A stretch of DNA of 64,000 nt, taken from NCBI RefSeq assembly GCF_001185345.1, contig NZ_KQ236745.1, positions 316,478 through 380,477 on the forward strand. The letters are read 5' to 3'. Source of the DNA: Dorea sp. D27 (GTDB taxonomy: Bacteria > Bacillota > Clostridia > Lachnospirales > Lachnospiraceae). This document shows, in pieces, positions 53,089 to 61,917 of the stretch (position 1 is its first letter; each line of letters opens with the position of its first letter). A program made the translations under genes and the position numbers. A model generated the notes under the pieces. That model saw nothing but the letters and a program-made list of their open reading frames with translations, was not told the DNA's origin and searched no databases.

Positions 53089-53874
53089 ATGGAGATTCGG
53101 TTGTTAAGGGAGCGGAAGAAAGAGCTGGGGCTGACGAATGAGCAGCTGGCACGGATGTCGGGAGTCTCGCTTGGAACGGTCAACAAGATATTCAGCGGTG
53201 CTACCAGATCCCCACAGAATGACACGATGAATGCGCTCTCGGCTGCTCTTGGTCTGGACTTTGACCGTTACCGTCCCAGTGCGCGGGCAGATATGATATG
53301 TGAGCCGGTACCAGCTTATGACGCATTAAAGCGAAATGGCACATACACCGAGGAGGATTATTACAACCTTCCGGATGACGTAAGAGCTGAGCTTCTGGAC
53401 GGCTACCTTATCTTCATGGAGGCGCCTACCGTACGGCACCAGGAGATTGTCGGGGAATTGTATTATTACATCCGTCATCATATCAAAGGGCGGGGAGGCC
53501 CCTGCAAAGTGCTTCTCGCACCGGTAGATGTCAGGATTGACAATGACGACGGGACGATGCTGCAGCCAGATCTTGTTGTCGTCTGCGACAGAGATAAAAG
53601 TGATGGCAGAAGAATCAATGGAGCGCCCGATCTGGTGGCGGAGGTCGTATCGCCGGGCAGCCGAAAGAGGGACTATCTCGTCAAGCTGAACAAATACTGG
53701 ACTTCCGGGGTGAGGGAATACTGGGTAGTCGACCCGGACAATGAGTCGGTTACGGTATATGAATTTGGTGACAGGGAAGAGAATTTCCACATTCAGACGT
53801 ATTCTTTCCGGGATAATGTACCTGTCGGAATATTTGACGGCCTGTCCATTGATTTTTCTGTTTTTGATGTTTAA
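53089..53874 (+). CDS. XRE helix-turn-helix domain fused to Uma2 (PD-(D/E)XK-like) domain
   Basis: The 261-residue fusion has an N-terminal XRE/Cro-type helix-turn-helix (~residues 3-58, with LTNEQLARMSGVSLGTVNKI) and a C-terminal Uma2 domain (~75-255). Uma2 proteins share the restriction-endonuclease fold. Here APTVRHQEIVGELYYYI, MLQPDLVVVCD and LVAEVVSPGSRKRDYLVKLN supply the expected Asp, Glu and Lys, and REYWVVDP completes the motif, so a nuclease-like site appears intact. The ATG at 53089 follows GGAGG (53078-53082); a longer frame from 53038 lacks one. Uma2 domains usually stand alone and their function is not settled. Fusion to a DNA-binding domain and autoregulatory-looking repeats suggest a selfish or defence-related regulator. 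It is a one-gene unit. Confidence 0.85.
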   Translation: MEIRLLRERKKELGLTNEQLARMSGVSLGTVNKIFSGATRSPQNDTMNALSAALGLDFDRYRPSARADMICEPVPAYDALKRNGTYTEEDYYNLPDDVRAELLDGYLIFMEAPTVRHQEIVGELYYYIRHHIKGRGGPCKVLLAPVDVRIDNDDGTMLQPDLVVVCDRDKSDGRRINGAPDLVAEVVSPGSRKRDYLVKLNKYWTSGVREYWVVDPDNESVTVYEFGDREENFHIQTYSFRDNVPVGIFDGLSIDFSVFDV

Positions 53875-53882
53875 TTTCAGAT

Positions 53883-53925
53883 GAGAAAGCCTTTTCCGTT
53901 TATACGGGAAGGGCTTTCTCTTTTT
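53883..53925 (+). terminator. Terminator after the XRE-Uma2 gene
   Basis: A 17-bp stem with G-T pairs and a possible mismatch (53883-53899 with 53904-53920) is followed by TTTTT. Confidence 0.85.
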
Positions 53926-53936
53926 GCGAAGTAAAG

Positions 53937-54079
53937 AATATTGTTATTTTATATAGCAATAAATTTATAGAAGTGGTTTGGCTATATTGTTAATATAATA
54001 GTAAGTTGAATAAACGGAATTATATTCAAAAATAATCATTGATAAGAATATTGTTATAATACGTGCAAATTCTGTTATA
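53937..54079 (+). promoter_or_regulatory. Control region of the transketolase operon with TGTTATA pair
   Basis: TGTTATA occurs at 54052-54058 and 54073-54079, exactly 21 bp apart, as before ABC operon 1. The first copy continues to TGTTATAAT, which could be an extended -10 box (54052-54060), but no good -35 box stands upstream. AATATTGTTATTTTA (53937-53951) is shared with 38261-38275. Either an AraC-type activator binds here or the elements are promoter boxes. Confidence 0.45.
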
Positions 54080-54106
54080 ACAGTACGAGCAGAAAGGAGA
54101 AGAGAT

Positions 54107-55018
54107 ATGAATGAATTGCAGCAGGATTATGACCAGCTCAGAAAAAAGACGGAAGAGATACGCTACAACCTGACAGCCATGATGGCCTACGCGGGTTCAG
54201 GGCATCCTGGCGGCTCACTGTCAGTCCTGGAGGTATTGACTACGCTGTACTACGGCGGGGTGATGCGCCTTGATCGGAAGAATCCTCACGCCGAAGACAG
54301 GGACCGGTTTATCATGTCGAAAGGCCATGCAAGTCCGGCACTCTATGTTATTCTGGCAGACCTGGGATACTTTCCCGCCGCGAAGCTGAAAGAGTTTGAC
54401 GCGGATGACAGCATGCTGCCGAAGCACTGCAACCGTCTGAAGACTCCGGGGGTGGAAGCCTCGACAGGAGCACTTGGACAGGGATTCTCCATGGCGCTTG
54501 GGATGGCGCTGGCAGGGAAGATGGATGGAAAGCAATATGATGTGTACTGTGTTCTCGGGGACGGGGAATGCCAGTCAGGAGAAGTGTGGGAGGCGGCTAT
54601 GGCGGCCGCCAAATATAATCTCGACAATTTTAAGGTAATCGTCGACAACAACAGGCTTCAGATTGACGGCTTTACGAACGATATCATGCCGCTTGGCGAC
54701 CTGAAGGCAAAGTGGGAAGCCTTCGGCTTTCATACGCAGGAGTGCGACGGCCATGACTTGAAAGCGCTGAGGGAGTCTTTCGACAGAATGGATGAGACGA
54801 AAGACTTTCCGCATGTTCTCATCGCCGACACGGTTAAGGGCAAAGGAGTGTCATATATGGAGAATGAGGCGGACTGGCACAGCAGAAAGATGACAAAGGC
54901 AGAGGGAGCTGCCGCATTGAAAGAGATTGAGCAGGCTTATGCGGCATACGGGAAAGATATCGATGAAAAGATTCTGTTTCTCAATGCAGATGAACTCACG
55001 GAATTGAAAAATGCATAG
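54107..55018 (+). CDS. Transketolase, N-terminal subunit
   Basis: The 303-residue thiamine-diphosphate-binding half of a split transketolase has SGHPGGSLSVLEVLTTLYYG near the start, FIMSKGHASPALY, STGALGQGFSMALGMA, and the cofactor/Mg motif from GDGECQSGEVWEA to DNNRLQIDG (~residues 148-182). Together with the next gene it moves two-carbon units between sugar phosphates. Split transketolases outside the central pathway are often dedicated to one unusual sugar, for example apulose-4-phosphate. It is the first gene of the nine-gene operon, after GAAAGGAGAAG and the TGTTATA pair. Confidence 0.94.
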   Translation: MNELQQDYDQLRKKTEEIRYNLTAMMAYAGSGHPGGSLSVLEVLTTLYYGGVMRLDRKNPHAEDRDRFIMSKGHASPALYVILADLGYFPAAKLKEFDADDSMLPKHCNRLKTPGVEASTGALGQGFSMALGMALAGKMDGKQYDVYCVLGDGECQSGEVWEAAMAAAKYNLDNFKVIVDNNRLQIDGFTNDIMPLGDLKAKWEAFGFHTQECDGHDLKALRESFDRMDETKDFPHVLIADTVKGKGVSYMENEADWHSRKMTKAEGAAALKEIEQAYAAYGKDIDEKILFLNADELTELKNA

Positions 55019-55030
55019 GAGGTGAAGGAG

Positions 55031-55990
55031 ATGGAGAAAGCATTACAGAAAGAACGGACGTTAGTCAGCAAGGAAATCTTCGGAAAAGTAATCGTTGAGC
55101 TCGGGAAAGATAAGGAGGACATCGTCGTCTGTGATACAGACCTTATGAGGTGTTTTGGAACAAAGGCATTTTCACAGGAGTTCCCTGAGCGGCATTTTAA
55201 CTTCGGCATTGCAGAGCAGAACTGTATGGCCGCAGCCGCGGGCCTTGCCCTCTCAGGCAAAAACGTGTTTGCCAGTTCCTTTGCCAATTTCGCCTCGAAG
55301 CGTGCCTGCGACCAGGTGAGCATCGCGGTTGCCTATAATGAAGCAAATGTAAAAGTGTGCGGGCTCTATGCAGGGCTGACAGCAGAAAAGAACGGAGGGA
55401 CCCACATCGGCGTGGAAGACGTGGCACTGATGAGAAGCATACCCGGCATGTGCGTGGTGGAACCGGCAGATACGTATGAACTGGAAGCAATTACGAGATA
55501 CATGGCGGATTATGAAGGTCCGGTCTACTTCCGGCAGCCGAAGATGTATCTGCGCAATGTCTATACAGAAGTTCCGCACTTTGAACCAGGCAGGGGCGTG
55601 ACGATGAGGGACGGTGGCAGCGTGACTGTCTTCGCCTGCGGCATAACCGTGGCTACCGCGCTGGACGCGGCAGAGCTGCTGGCGGCAGAGGGAATCGATG
55701 TGCGGGTCATCAACATGCCGACTGTCAAGCCGATCGATAAAGATATCATCAAAAAAGCAGCGGCAGAGACGGACTACATACTGACATGTGAGAACCACAA
55801 CATAATCGGAGGGCTTGGCAGTGCCGTAGCTGAGGTGCTCGCCGGGATAAAGACAAATGCGGTGCTGCGCATGATGGGGATTCAGGACACCTTCGGCGTG
55901 ACGGCCTCGCTTGGATACCAGCTTAGGAAGAATGGCCTCACACCCGAGCATATGGCCGGAGAGATAAAAGGAATGCTGGCAGGCGTATAA
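55031..55990 (+). CDS. Transketolase, C-terminal subunit
   Basis: The 319-residue pyrimidine-binding and C-terminal half of the split transketolase has HFNFGIAEQNCMAAAAGLAL, with the catalytic Glu of the pyrimidine-binding domain, and GLTAEKNGGTHIGVEDVALM. The C-terminal regulatory domain contains VRVINMPTVKPIDKDII and CENHNIIGGLGSAVAE. ATG 55031 lies 8 nt after GGAGG, which overlaps the end of the first-subunit gene; a GTG at 55022 is less likely. Both subunits are complete, so the enzyme should be active. Confidence 0.94.
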   Translation: MEKALQKERTLVSKEIFGKVIVELGKDKEDIVVCDTDLMRCFGTKAFSQEFPERHFNFGIAEQNCMAAAAGLALSGKNVFASSFANFASKRACDQVSIAVAYNEANVKVCGLYAGLTAEKNGGTHIGVEDVALMRSIPGMCVVEPADTYELEAITRYMADYEGPVYFRQPKMYLRNVYTEVPHFEPGRGVTMRDGGSVTVFACGITVATALDAAELLAAEGIDVRVINMPTVKPIDKDIIKKAAAETDYILTCENHNIIGGLGSAVAEVLAGIKTNAVLRMMGIQDTFGVTASLGYQLRKNGLTPEHMAGEIKGMLAGV

Positions 55991-56024
55991 ACGGACTGCT
56001 GCACATAAAGAAGGAGGAGAAACG

Positions 56025-57119
56025 ATGAAATCATTAGATGCTTTTATGTATGGACCAAAAGATTTAAGGTTGGAGGAAGTCCAGGTGCCGGAACTGAAAT
56101 CGACACAGATACTTGTAAAGGTGCATGCGTCAGGCATATGCGGATCAGACGTGGAATGCTATCTCGGACATTCGAAAGAGGGGCGCTATGACCTCGGTCC
56201 TTACACGCCGGGACATGAGTGGTGTGGCGAAGTAGTGGCCGTCGGCTCTGATGTCATCTCTCTCAAAGTGGGAGACCGCGTCACAGGCGAATGTGCGAAT
56301 TCCTGTAACCGGTGTGACATCTGTAAGGAAGGAATCAACAATTCCTACTGTACGAACTGGAATGAAGTCGGCTTCATGCCATCAGCGCCTGGCGGTATGG
56401 GAGAATATCTCGTAGGCGAAGAACAGTTCTGCTATAAGATTCCGGATAACATGACGTATGTGGAAGGCGCTCTCGTGGAGCCTTGTTCTGTAGCTTACTA
56501 CAGTATCTACGGAAGGGACGGATATGTGGCCAGGACAGATGACTGCGTCATCTTCGGGGCAGGCGCAATCGGACTTTTTGCGGCAACGATCTGCAAGGCG
56601 GCCGGTGCAAAAGTCATCGTGGTGGAACCAATCGCGTTCCGCAGGAAGATGGCGGAAGAGGTCGTCGGCGTTGACGTGACGATTGATCCGTTCGAGGAAG
56701 ACGTAGAGAAAGTCGTGCTTGAGCATACGGAAGGCAAAGGCGCAAGCTTTGTCGTGGAATGTACCGGAAGCGATGCCGGTGTCAGCATGACGGTAGACGT
56801 CGCAAGACCTCATGCGAGGATCCGTTTTATCGGGCACTCTATCGGCCGGAAGATTCCGATAGAAATAGGAAAAGCGATCTGGAAGGGACTGAATCTTCAG
56901 GGAAGCGCCGGACAGCCGTGGTTCTTTACAAAGACAATCAAGTTCATGGGACGGGTAAAGGATGAGATTGATTTCACAAGGTTCATCACATCATATTATC
57001 CGCTGGAGAAGATTCAGGATGCATTCGACCGGGCCATCGAGCACAAAGATGAGGCGGTGAAGGTGATGGTTCTGGCCAATGAAGAAAAAGACAGGCTGGA
57101 AGAATACAGGAACAGATAA
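56025..57119 (+). CDS. Zinc-dependent polyol dehydrogenase
   Basis: The 364-residue sorbitol/threonine-dehydrogenase-type MDR protein has the catalytic Cys in SGICGSDVEC, PGHEWCGEVVAVG with the His-Glu pair, structural-zinc cysteines in CANSCNRCDICKEGINNSYC and the NAD motif VIFGAGAIGLFAATICKAAG. It lacks the N-terminal extension of the three dehydrogenases in Region 3, so it is a different subfamily with probably a different substrate. It lies 34 nt after the transketolase genes and 19 nt before the hydrolase. Oxidation of a polyol or sugar acid to the ketone used by its neighbours is likely. Confidence 0.88.
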   Translation: MKSLDAFMYGPKDLRLEEVQVPELKSTQILVKVHASGICGSDVECYLGHSKEGRYDLGPYTPGHEWCGEVVAVGSDVISLKVGDRVTGECANSCNRCDICKEGINNSYCTNWNEVGFMPSAPGGMGEYLVGEEQFCYKIPDNMTYVEGALVEPCSVAYYSIYGRDGYVARTDDCVIFGAGAIGLFAATICKAAGAKVIVVEPIAFRRKMAEEVVGVDVTIDPFEEDVEKVVLEHTEGKGASFVVECTGSDAGVSMTVDVARPHARIRFIGHSIGRKIPIEIGKAIWKGLNLQGSAGQPWFFTKTIKFMGRVKDEIDFTRFITSYYPLEKIQDAFDRAIEHKDEAVKVMVLANEEKDRLEEYRNR

Positions 57120-57138
57120 TTAAAAGGAGGAAGAGAAT

Positions 57139-58257
57139 ATGGCAGACTATGGAAGCAACATATGGATTACGACAGAGCATCCGGCAATTACATTTGAGAA
57201 TACGAAGGTCGGGCAGCTGAAGAAAAAAATATGGGATATGAGCGAGGAAGAAGTAGACCGGCTCTTGAAAGAACGTTACGAGATTCCGTCGCCTTCTGAG
57301 ATTGGTATCGCAGACACATATATCCAGACGACACCGAGGTGGAAGGTCGTCGAGAAGAGAAAGAAAAATGATGTGGTGCTCGTACCGGTAGGGTGTACCG
57401 AATGCCACGGTATGCATACCGTATCTGCGCTCGATACGTTCCAGTGCCAGTCCATCGCAGAAGGTGTCCGCCGTGCGACTGCAAAAGACGGCTGCGAGGT
57501 GAATCTGGCGTACAATCCGCTTCCGTATGGTGCACATCCATACCACCATCTCGGTATGCCGGGCACGGTTATGGTACCACAGAGGGTAGCGGTGGAGACG
57601 CTTGTCGCGACGATGCTTGGCCTGTGGAACGACGGATTCCGCAAGCAGATCTATATCAACAACCACGGGCAGCTCTGGGTGCTGGAGACGGCACTCCATG
57701 AATTCCTGTACCGGTATCAGCTTCCATGTATCATCCAGGTGATGGACTGGCACCGCGCTATCCGCGAATTCTTCTACCCGGGGGCAAAAGAAGATATGGT
57801 GAAGACGCCGTTCGTACATGCAGACGAATGTGAGACTTCGGTGGGGATGCTCTGCTTTCCTGAAGGAATGGTGGACTTAAGCCATGCAGATGAGACACAT
57901 CCGAAGAGCTACTTCGAGCCGGGAAGATTCGACAATTCCACCGACAGCTTCCACAGGCCTCAGAGATGGAGCGAGACGGAGATGACTTCTCCGATTACGT
58001 ATAAAGGTACGCCAGAGGGGGTAGTGGGAAGCCCTGCCATCGCCGAGGCGAGGAAAGCAAAGCGTCCGATTTTGGCGGCATGTGAATATCTCACCTACTG
58101 TGTGGACGAACTGCTGGAGGCATTCCCGGCCGGAACGGTTCCGCCGACGGAAGAAGTGACATACCGCACGGAGGAAGAGATGGCTGCTTATTTAAAAGAA
58201 CCTGGAAGCGAAGGCTGGCGTTCTGTATATGGACTTCCGAGAGTCGGAATGGAATAA
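57139..58257 (+). CDS. Creatininase-family hydrolase, possible 3-dehydro-scyllo-inosose hydrolase
   Basis: The 372-residue protein belongs to the creatininase (creatinine amidohydrolase) family of metal-dependent hydrolases. VLVPVGCTECHGMHTVSALD carries the first metal ligands (Glu, His, Asp region), NNHGQLWVLE the next, and HADECETSVGML the later His/Glu pair. As I recall, the Thermotoga enzyme IolN that opens the ring of 3-dehydro-scyllo-inosose belongs to this family and has a similar length, and the zinc dehydrogenases of Region 3 resemble its partner. Ring opening of a diketo-cyclitol is therefore a good guess. A lactonase- or amidase-type reaction on another substrate is the alternative. 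It sits between the polyol dehydrogenase and the CoA-transferase. Confidence 0.75.
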   Translation: MADYGSNIWITTEHPAITFENTKVGQLKKKIWDMSEEEVDRLLKERYEIPSPSEIGIADTYIQTTPRWKVVEKRKKNDVVLVPVGCTECHGMHTVSALDTFQCQSIAEGVRRATAKDGCEVNLAYNPLPYGAHPYHHLGMPGTVMVPQRVAVETLVATMLGLWNDGFRKQIYINNHGQLWVLETALHEFLYRYQLPCIIQVMDWHRAIREFFYPGAKEDMVKTPFVHADECETSVGMLCFPEGMVDLSHADETHPKSYFEPGRFDNSTDSFHRPQRWSETEMTSPITYKGTPEGVVGSPAIAEARKAKRPILAACEYLTYCVDELLEAFPAGTVPPTEEVTYRTEEEMAAYLKEPGSEGWRSVYGLPRVGME

Positions 58258-58287
58258 GCGGCGCTGGGGCAGAAGAAGGTGAATGAT

Positions 58288-59481
58288 ATGAAGACAAAAG
58301 GCGCTCTGAGTGGTATACGTATCCTGGATTTGAGCCGTGTCCTTGCAGGTCCGTTCTGCACGATGATGCTGGCAGATCTGGGAGCAGAAGTAATTAAGAT
58401 AGAGATACCGGGCAAGGGAGATGACAGCCGCAGTTTCGGCCCTTTCGTGAACGGAGAGAGCGGATACTATATGAATGTAAACCGCAACAAGACGGGAATC
58501 ACGTTGAACCTGAAGAAACCGGAAGGAAAAGAGCTGTTTCTTGGGATGGTGGAAAAGGCCGATATCGTAGTCGAGAACTACCGGCCGGGCGTGATGGAGA
58601 AGCTTGGCCTTGGATATGAGGTGCTGAAAGAGAGAAACCCGAAGATCATATACGGGGCAGTGTCCGGTTTCGGGCATTATGGTCCGTATACGCAGCGTCC
58701 GGGTTACGATGTCATCGGACAGGCAAGCTGCGGCCTCATGAGCGTGACCGGGTGGCCGGACGGCGGTCCGACAAGAGTCGGGACGGCCATGGCAGACAGC
58801 CTGGCGGGATATTCTCTCGCCATCGGCCTGCTGGCTGCGCTCCAATACCGGAACAGTACAGGCGTCGGCCAGAAAGTGGACATCGGTATGATGGATTGCG
58901 GCATCGCAAGCATGCAGATCATCTATCCGATCTATACAATGGGCGGCAGGCTTCCGGAGCGGATAGGAAACCGCTATGAATCCAACTACCCGACGGATAC
59001 GTTTGAGACGAAAGACGGGATGATGGTAATCGGGGCGGCGAACGACAAGCTCTGGGTGAAGCTGTGCGAGGTGATGGGCAGGCCCCGGCTGGCGCTGGAC
59101 GAACGGTATGATAAGAACCCGAAGCGTGTGGAGCGCTACATGGAACTCCGTCCAATCATACAGAAATGGGCGAGTAATTATACGACCAAGGATGTTGTGG
59201 AGCTGCTTCTTGAGAACGGCGTCCCTGCGTCGCCGATCAATAATCTGGCGCAGGTCGTGGAAGACCCTCATGCACAGGCCAGGGAAATGTTCGTACATGT
59301 GCAGCACCCGGCTGCCGGTGATACGGTATTGAACGGCTCGCAGTTCAAGATGACCGAGACGAATCCGCAGATCGACAGACCTGCCCCGCTGCTCGGGCAG
59401 CACAATGAAGAAGTGTACAGGGACCTGCTCGGCCTGTCCGCCGGCCAGTTAGAAGAGCTGGCGAAGCAGGGGATAGTGTAA
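58288..59481 (+). CDS. Class III CoA-transferase (CaiB/BaiF family)
   Basis: The ~397-residue CoA-transferase moves CoA between carboxylic acids through a mixed anhydride on Asp. The start GIRILDLSRVLAGPFCTMML, GAEVIKIEIPGKGDD and VNRNKTGITLNLK are the family opening. VDIGMMDCGIASMQ holds the likely catalytic Asp, and FVHVQHPAAGDTVLNGSQFK is the C-terminal block. I prefer ATG 58288 (AAGAAGG upstream); a GTG at 58279 is possible. Directly followed by an HMG-CoA-lyase-like gene, it most likely activates a hydroxy-dicarboxylate as CoA thioester before carbon-carbon cleavage. Confidence 0.92.
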   Translation: MKTKGALSGIRILDLSRVLAGPFCTMMLADLGAEVIKIEIPGKGDDSRSFGPFVNGESGYYMNVNRNKTGITLNLKKPEGKELFLGMVEKADIVVENYRPGVMEKLGLGYEVLKERNPKIIYGAVSGFGHYGPYTQRPGYDVIGQASCGLMSVTGWPDGGPTRVGTAMADSLAGYSLAIGLLAALQYRNSTGVGQKVDIGMMDCGIASMQIIYPIYTMGGRLPERIGNRYESNYPTDTFETKDGMMVIGAANDKLWVKLCEVMGRPRLALDERYDKNPKRVERYMELRPIIQKWASNYTTKDVVELLLENGVPASPINNLAQVVEDPHAQAREMFVHVQHPAAGDTVLNGSQFKMTETNPQIDRPAPLLGQHNEEVYRDLLGLSAGQLEELAKQGIV

Positions 59482-59492
59482 AGGAGATTCTT

Positions 59493-60395
59493 ATGAGACT
59501 GCCGGAAAAGGTTAAGATTATAGAAGTTGGGCCAAGGGATGGTTTCCAGAATGTAAAGGACTTTATAGACACTGCAGATAAGAAGAGGATTATCGACAGC
59601 CTTGTGGATGCAGGGGTCAGAGATATGGAGATTACATCTTTCGTGCATCCGAAGGCCGTGCCGCAGATGGCGGATGCGATGGCACTTGCGGCATCCGTGG
59701 ACTATCCGGCTGAGAGGCTTCGCAAGATCGCTCTCGCGCCGAATGCAAGAGGGGCCAGGAACGCCATGTCCTGCGGTGTAAAAGAAGTAAGCTATGTCAT
59801 TTCTGCAAGCGAGGCTCACAATAAAGCGAATGTGAACAGGACGACAGAGGAGTCGGCAGAAGAGTTGAGGAACATTAGGGAGGCTGTGCCGGAGCTGAAG
59901 ATAAGGCTGGATATCGCGACAGCATTCGGCTGCCCCTATGCAGGTAATGTGAGCCGGGAACAGGTATATAAGCTGATTGACACAGGAAGGGCTGCGGGGA
60001 TAGAAGAGTTTGTATTGTGTGATACGATTGGGATTGCTAATCCGAAGCAGACCGCCATGCTTGCCGCGGATGTGAGACAGAGCTATCCGGATGCCGCGTT
60101 TACGTTCCATCTTCATAATACGAGAGGATTAGGGCTTGCCAATATCCTGGCTGCCATGCAGGAGGGCATAGATTCGTTCGAGTCTTCCGTTGGAGGGCTC
60201 GGAGGATGCCCGTTCGCACCGGGAGCCGCAGGGAATGTGGCCACGGAAGATCTGGTGAACATGCTGGACTATATGGAGATAGCCCACGGCGTGTGCCAGG
60301 AGAAGCTGCTGAAGGCCGCGGCGCTTGTCAGGCAGACGGTACATGCTGAGTTGACGGGCAATATGCTGAATGCATGCACGTATGACAACATCTGA
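59493..60395 (+). CDS. HMG-CoA-lyase-like enzyme
   Basis: The 300-residue TIM-barrel lyase is of the HMG-CoA lyase family, which splits 3-hydroxyacyl-CoA thioesters into acetyl-CoA-type products and a keto acid. The motif IEVGPRDGFQN contains metal-binding Asp16, FHLHNTRGLG gives His206 and His208, and GGLGGCPFAPGAAGN gives the active-site loop Cys239. All key residues are present. The opening ITSFVHPKAVPQMAD is also typical. It lies 11 nt after the CoA-transferase and should act on its product, for example a branched malyl- or citramalyl-like CoA; leucine breakdown is unlikely because no leucine genes are nearby. Confidence 0.92.
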   Translation: MRLPEKVKIIEVGPRDGFQNVKDFIDTADKKRIIDSLVDAGVRDMEITSFVHPKAVPQMADAMALAASVDYPAERLRKIALAPNARGARNAMSCGVKEVSYVISASEAHNKANVNRTTEESAEELRNIREAVPELKIRLDIATAFGCPYAGNVSREQVYKLIDTGRAAGIEEFVLCDTIGIANPKQTAMLAADVRQSYPDAAFTFHLHNTRGLGLANILAAMQEGIDSFESSVGGLGGCPFAPGAAGNVATEDLVNMLDYMEIAHGVCQEKLLKAAALVRQTVHAELTGNMLNACTYDNI

Positions 60396-60447
60396 CAGTC
60401 AACGTGGACGGTACATATGGATATTAGAGAGAAAGAAGGAATGAATC

Positions 60448-61854
60448 ATGTCAGAAAAAAGGAACGAGCACGAATATGTAAAGGGGTTGGTGGAGCGGGC
60501 GAGAAAAGCCCAGGCTGTGGCAGATACCTACAGCCAGGAACAGGTGGACCGGCTGACAAGAGCCGTTGGATGGGCGCTCGTCCAGGAGGAAACAGTAGAA
60601 AAGATAGCCAGATTCTGCCTTGAGGAGACGCGGATGGGGACCTATGAGGCGAAGCTTGGCAAGCTGTACAAAAAAGTGAGAGGCGTGCTAAGCGACATCA
60701 ATCCACAGAAGTCTGTCGGCGTGGTGGAAGAAGACAAGGAGACGGGAATCCGCAGGATTGCCAAGCCGGTCGGCGTCATCGGCTCTCTCATCCCTACGAC
60801 GCAGCCGGAATTATGTCCGGCGACCCAGGGGATGCTGGCGGTGAAAAGCCGCAATGCAATCATCTTCTCCCCTCATCCGAGAAGCCAGAGGACGACATAT
60901 CTCGTGGTAGAAGTGATGCGGGATGTACTGAAGCGCTACGGGGCGCCGGAGGATCTGCTTATCTGTGCGGAGCACCCGACGATGGAGATGAGCCGGGAGA
61001 TTATGGCACAGACAGATCTTGTCGTCGCCACGGGCGGTGCAGGTATGGTGAAGGCAGCATACAGTTCCGGTACCCCCGCCTATGGTGTGGGCGTGGGCAA
61101 CGCGGTCGTAGTCATCGATGAGACGGCGGACTTAAAGGAGGCGGCCCGTAATGTACATGTGAGCAAGGTGTTCGACTATGCGTCCGGCTGCTCATGCGAG
61201 AATTCTATCGTCGTGCAGGAGGGTATCTATGACGCGTTCATCGAATGTCTGAAGGAAGAGGGAGCGTATCTTGTGGCGGAAGAAGACAAGCCGAAGCTTG
61301 AGAAAGCTTTGTGGCCACAGTTCCCGGAGAACCACATATTGAACCGGGACATCGTGACACAGCCGGCAAAAAGAATCGCACAGATAGCAGGAATCGATGA
61401 CGTACCGGATGACTGTGAGTTTATCCTCGTGGAAGAGTCAGGCAGAGGAGCAGAATACCCATTCTCAGGAGAGAAGCTGAGCGTTGTGCTGGCAGTATAT
61501 AAGTATAAGGGATTTGACGAGGCTGTGCAGATAGTAAATGAGATTCACGCGTATCAGGGAGCAGGACATTCCTGCGGCATCCAATCCAATGATGAGGAGC
61601 ATATCCTTGCGCTCGCGCTGAACACGAAGACGACGCGGGTGATGGTGCGTCAGCCTCAGAGCGTGGGCAACAGCGGGGACTGGAACAATGGAATGCCGTT
61701 TACCGGTTCGCTTGGGTGCGGCACGTGGGGCGGCAATATCGTATCAGAGAATATCACGCTGAAGCATTTCCTGAACAATACGTGGCTGTCGGTTCCAATC
61801 AAAGGAACGATACCGTCAGATGAAGCATTGTTCGGGGATGTGATGAAGAATTAA
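60448..61854 (+). CDS. Acylating (CoA-dependent) aldehyde dehydrogenase
   Basis: The 468-residue enzyme belongs to the CoA-acylating branch (EutE/PduP/SauS, AdhE N-terminal domain). GVIGSLIPTTQPELCPATQG and VVATGGAGMVKAAYSSGTPA form the NAD and CoA region. The catalytic Cys is predicted at 248 (SGCSCENSIVV), and the late block GDWNNGMPFTGSLGCGTWGG resembles sulfoacetaldehyde dehydrogenase and its relatives. It interconverts an aldehyde with its acyl-CoA. In this operon it may recycle the acyl-CoA or the aldehyde released upstream. The physiological substrate is unknown. Confidence 0.88.
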   Translation: MSEKRNEHEYVKGLVERARKAQAVADTYSQEQVDRLTRAVGWALVQEETVEKIARFCLEETRMGTYEAKLGKLYKKVRGVLSDINPQKSVGVVEEDKETGIRRIAKPVGVIGSLIPTTQPELCPATQGMLAVKSRNAIIFSPHPRSQRTTYLVVEVMRDVLKRYGAPEDLLICAEHPTMEMSREIMAQTDLVVATGGAGMVKAAYSSGTPAYGVGVGNAVVVIDETADLKEAARNVHVSKVFDYASGCSCENSIVVQEGIYDAFIECLKEEGAYLVAEEDKPKLEKALWPQFPENHILNRDIVTQPAKRIAQIAGIDDVPDDCEFILVEESGRGAEYPFSGEKLSVVLAVYKYKGFDEAVQIVNEIHAYQGAGHSCGIQSNDEEHILALALNTKTTRVMVRQPQSVGNSGDWNNGMPFTGSLGCGTWGGNIVSENITLKHFLNNTWLSVPIKGTIPSDEALFGDVMKN

Positions 61855-61917
61855 AGCAGAATCAAAGCTGCGATATGACATAAGAAGGAAAATGGGTCTG
61901 AAGGAGGTCATGTAAAG

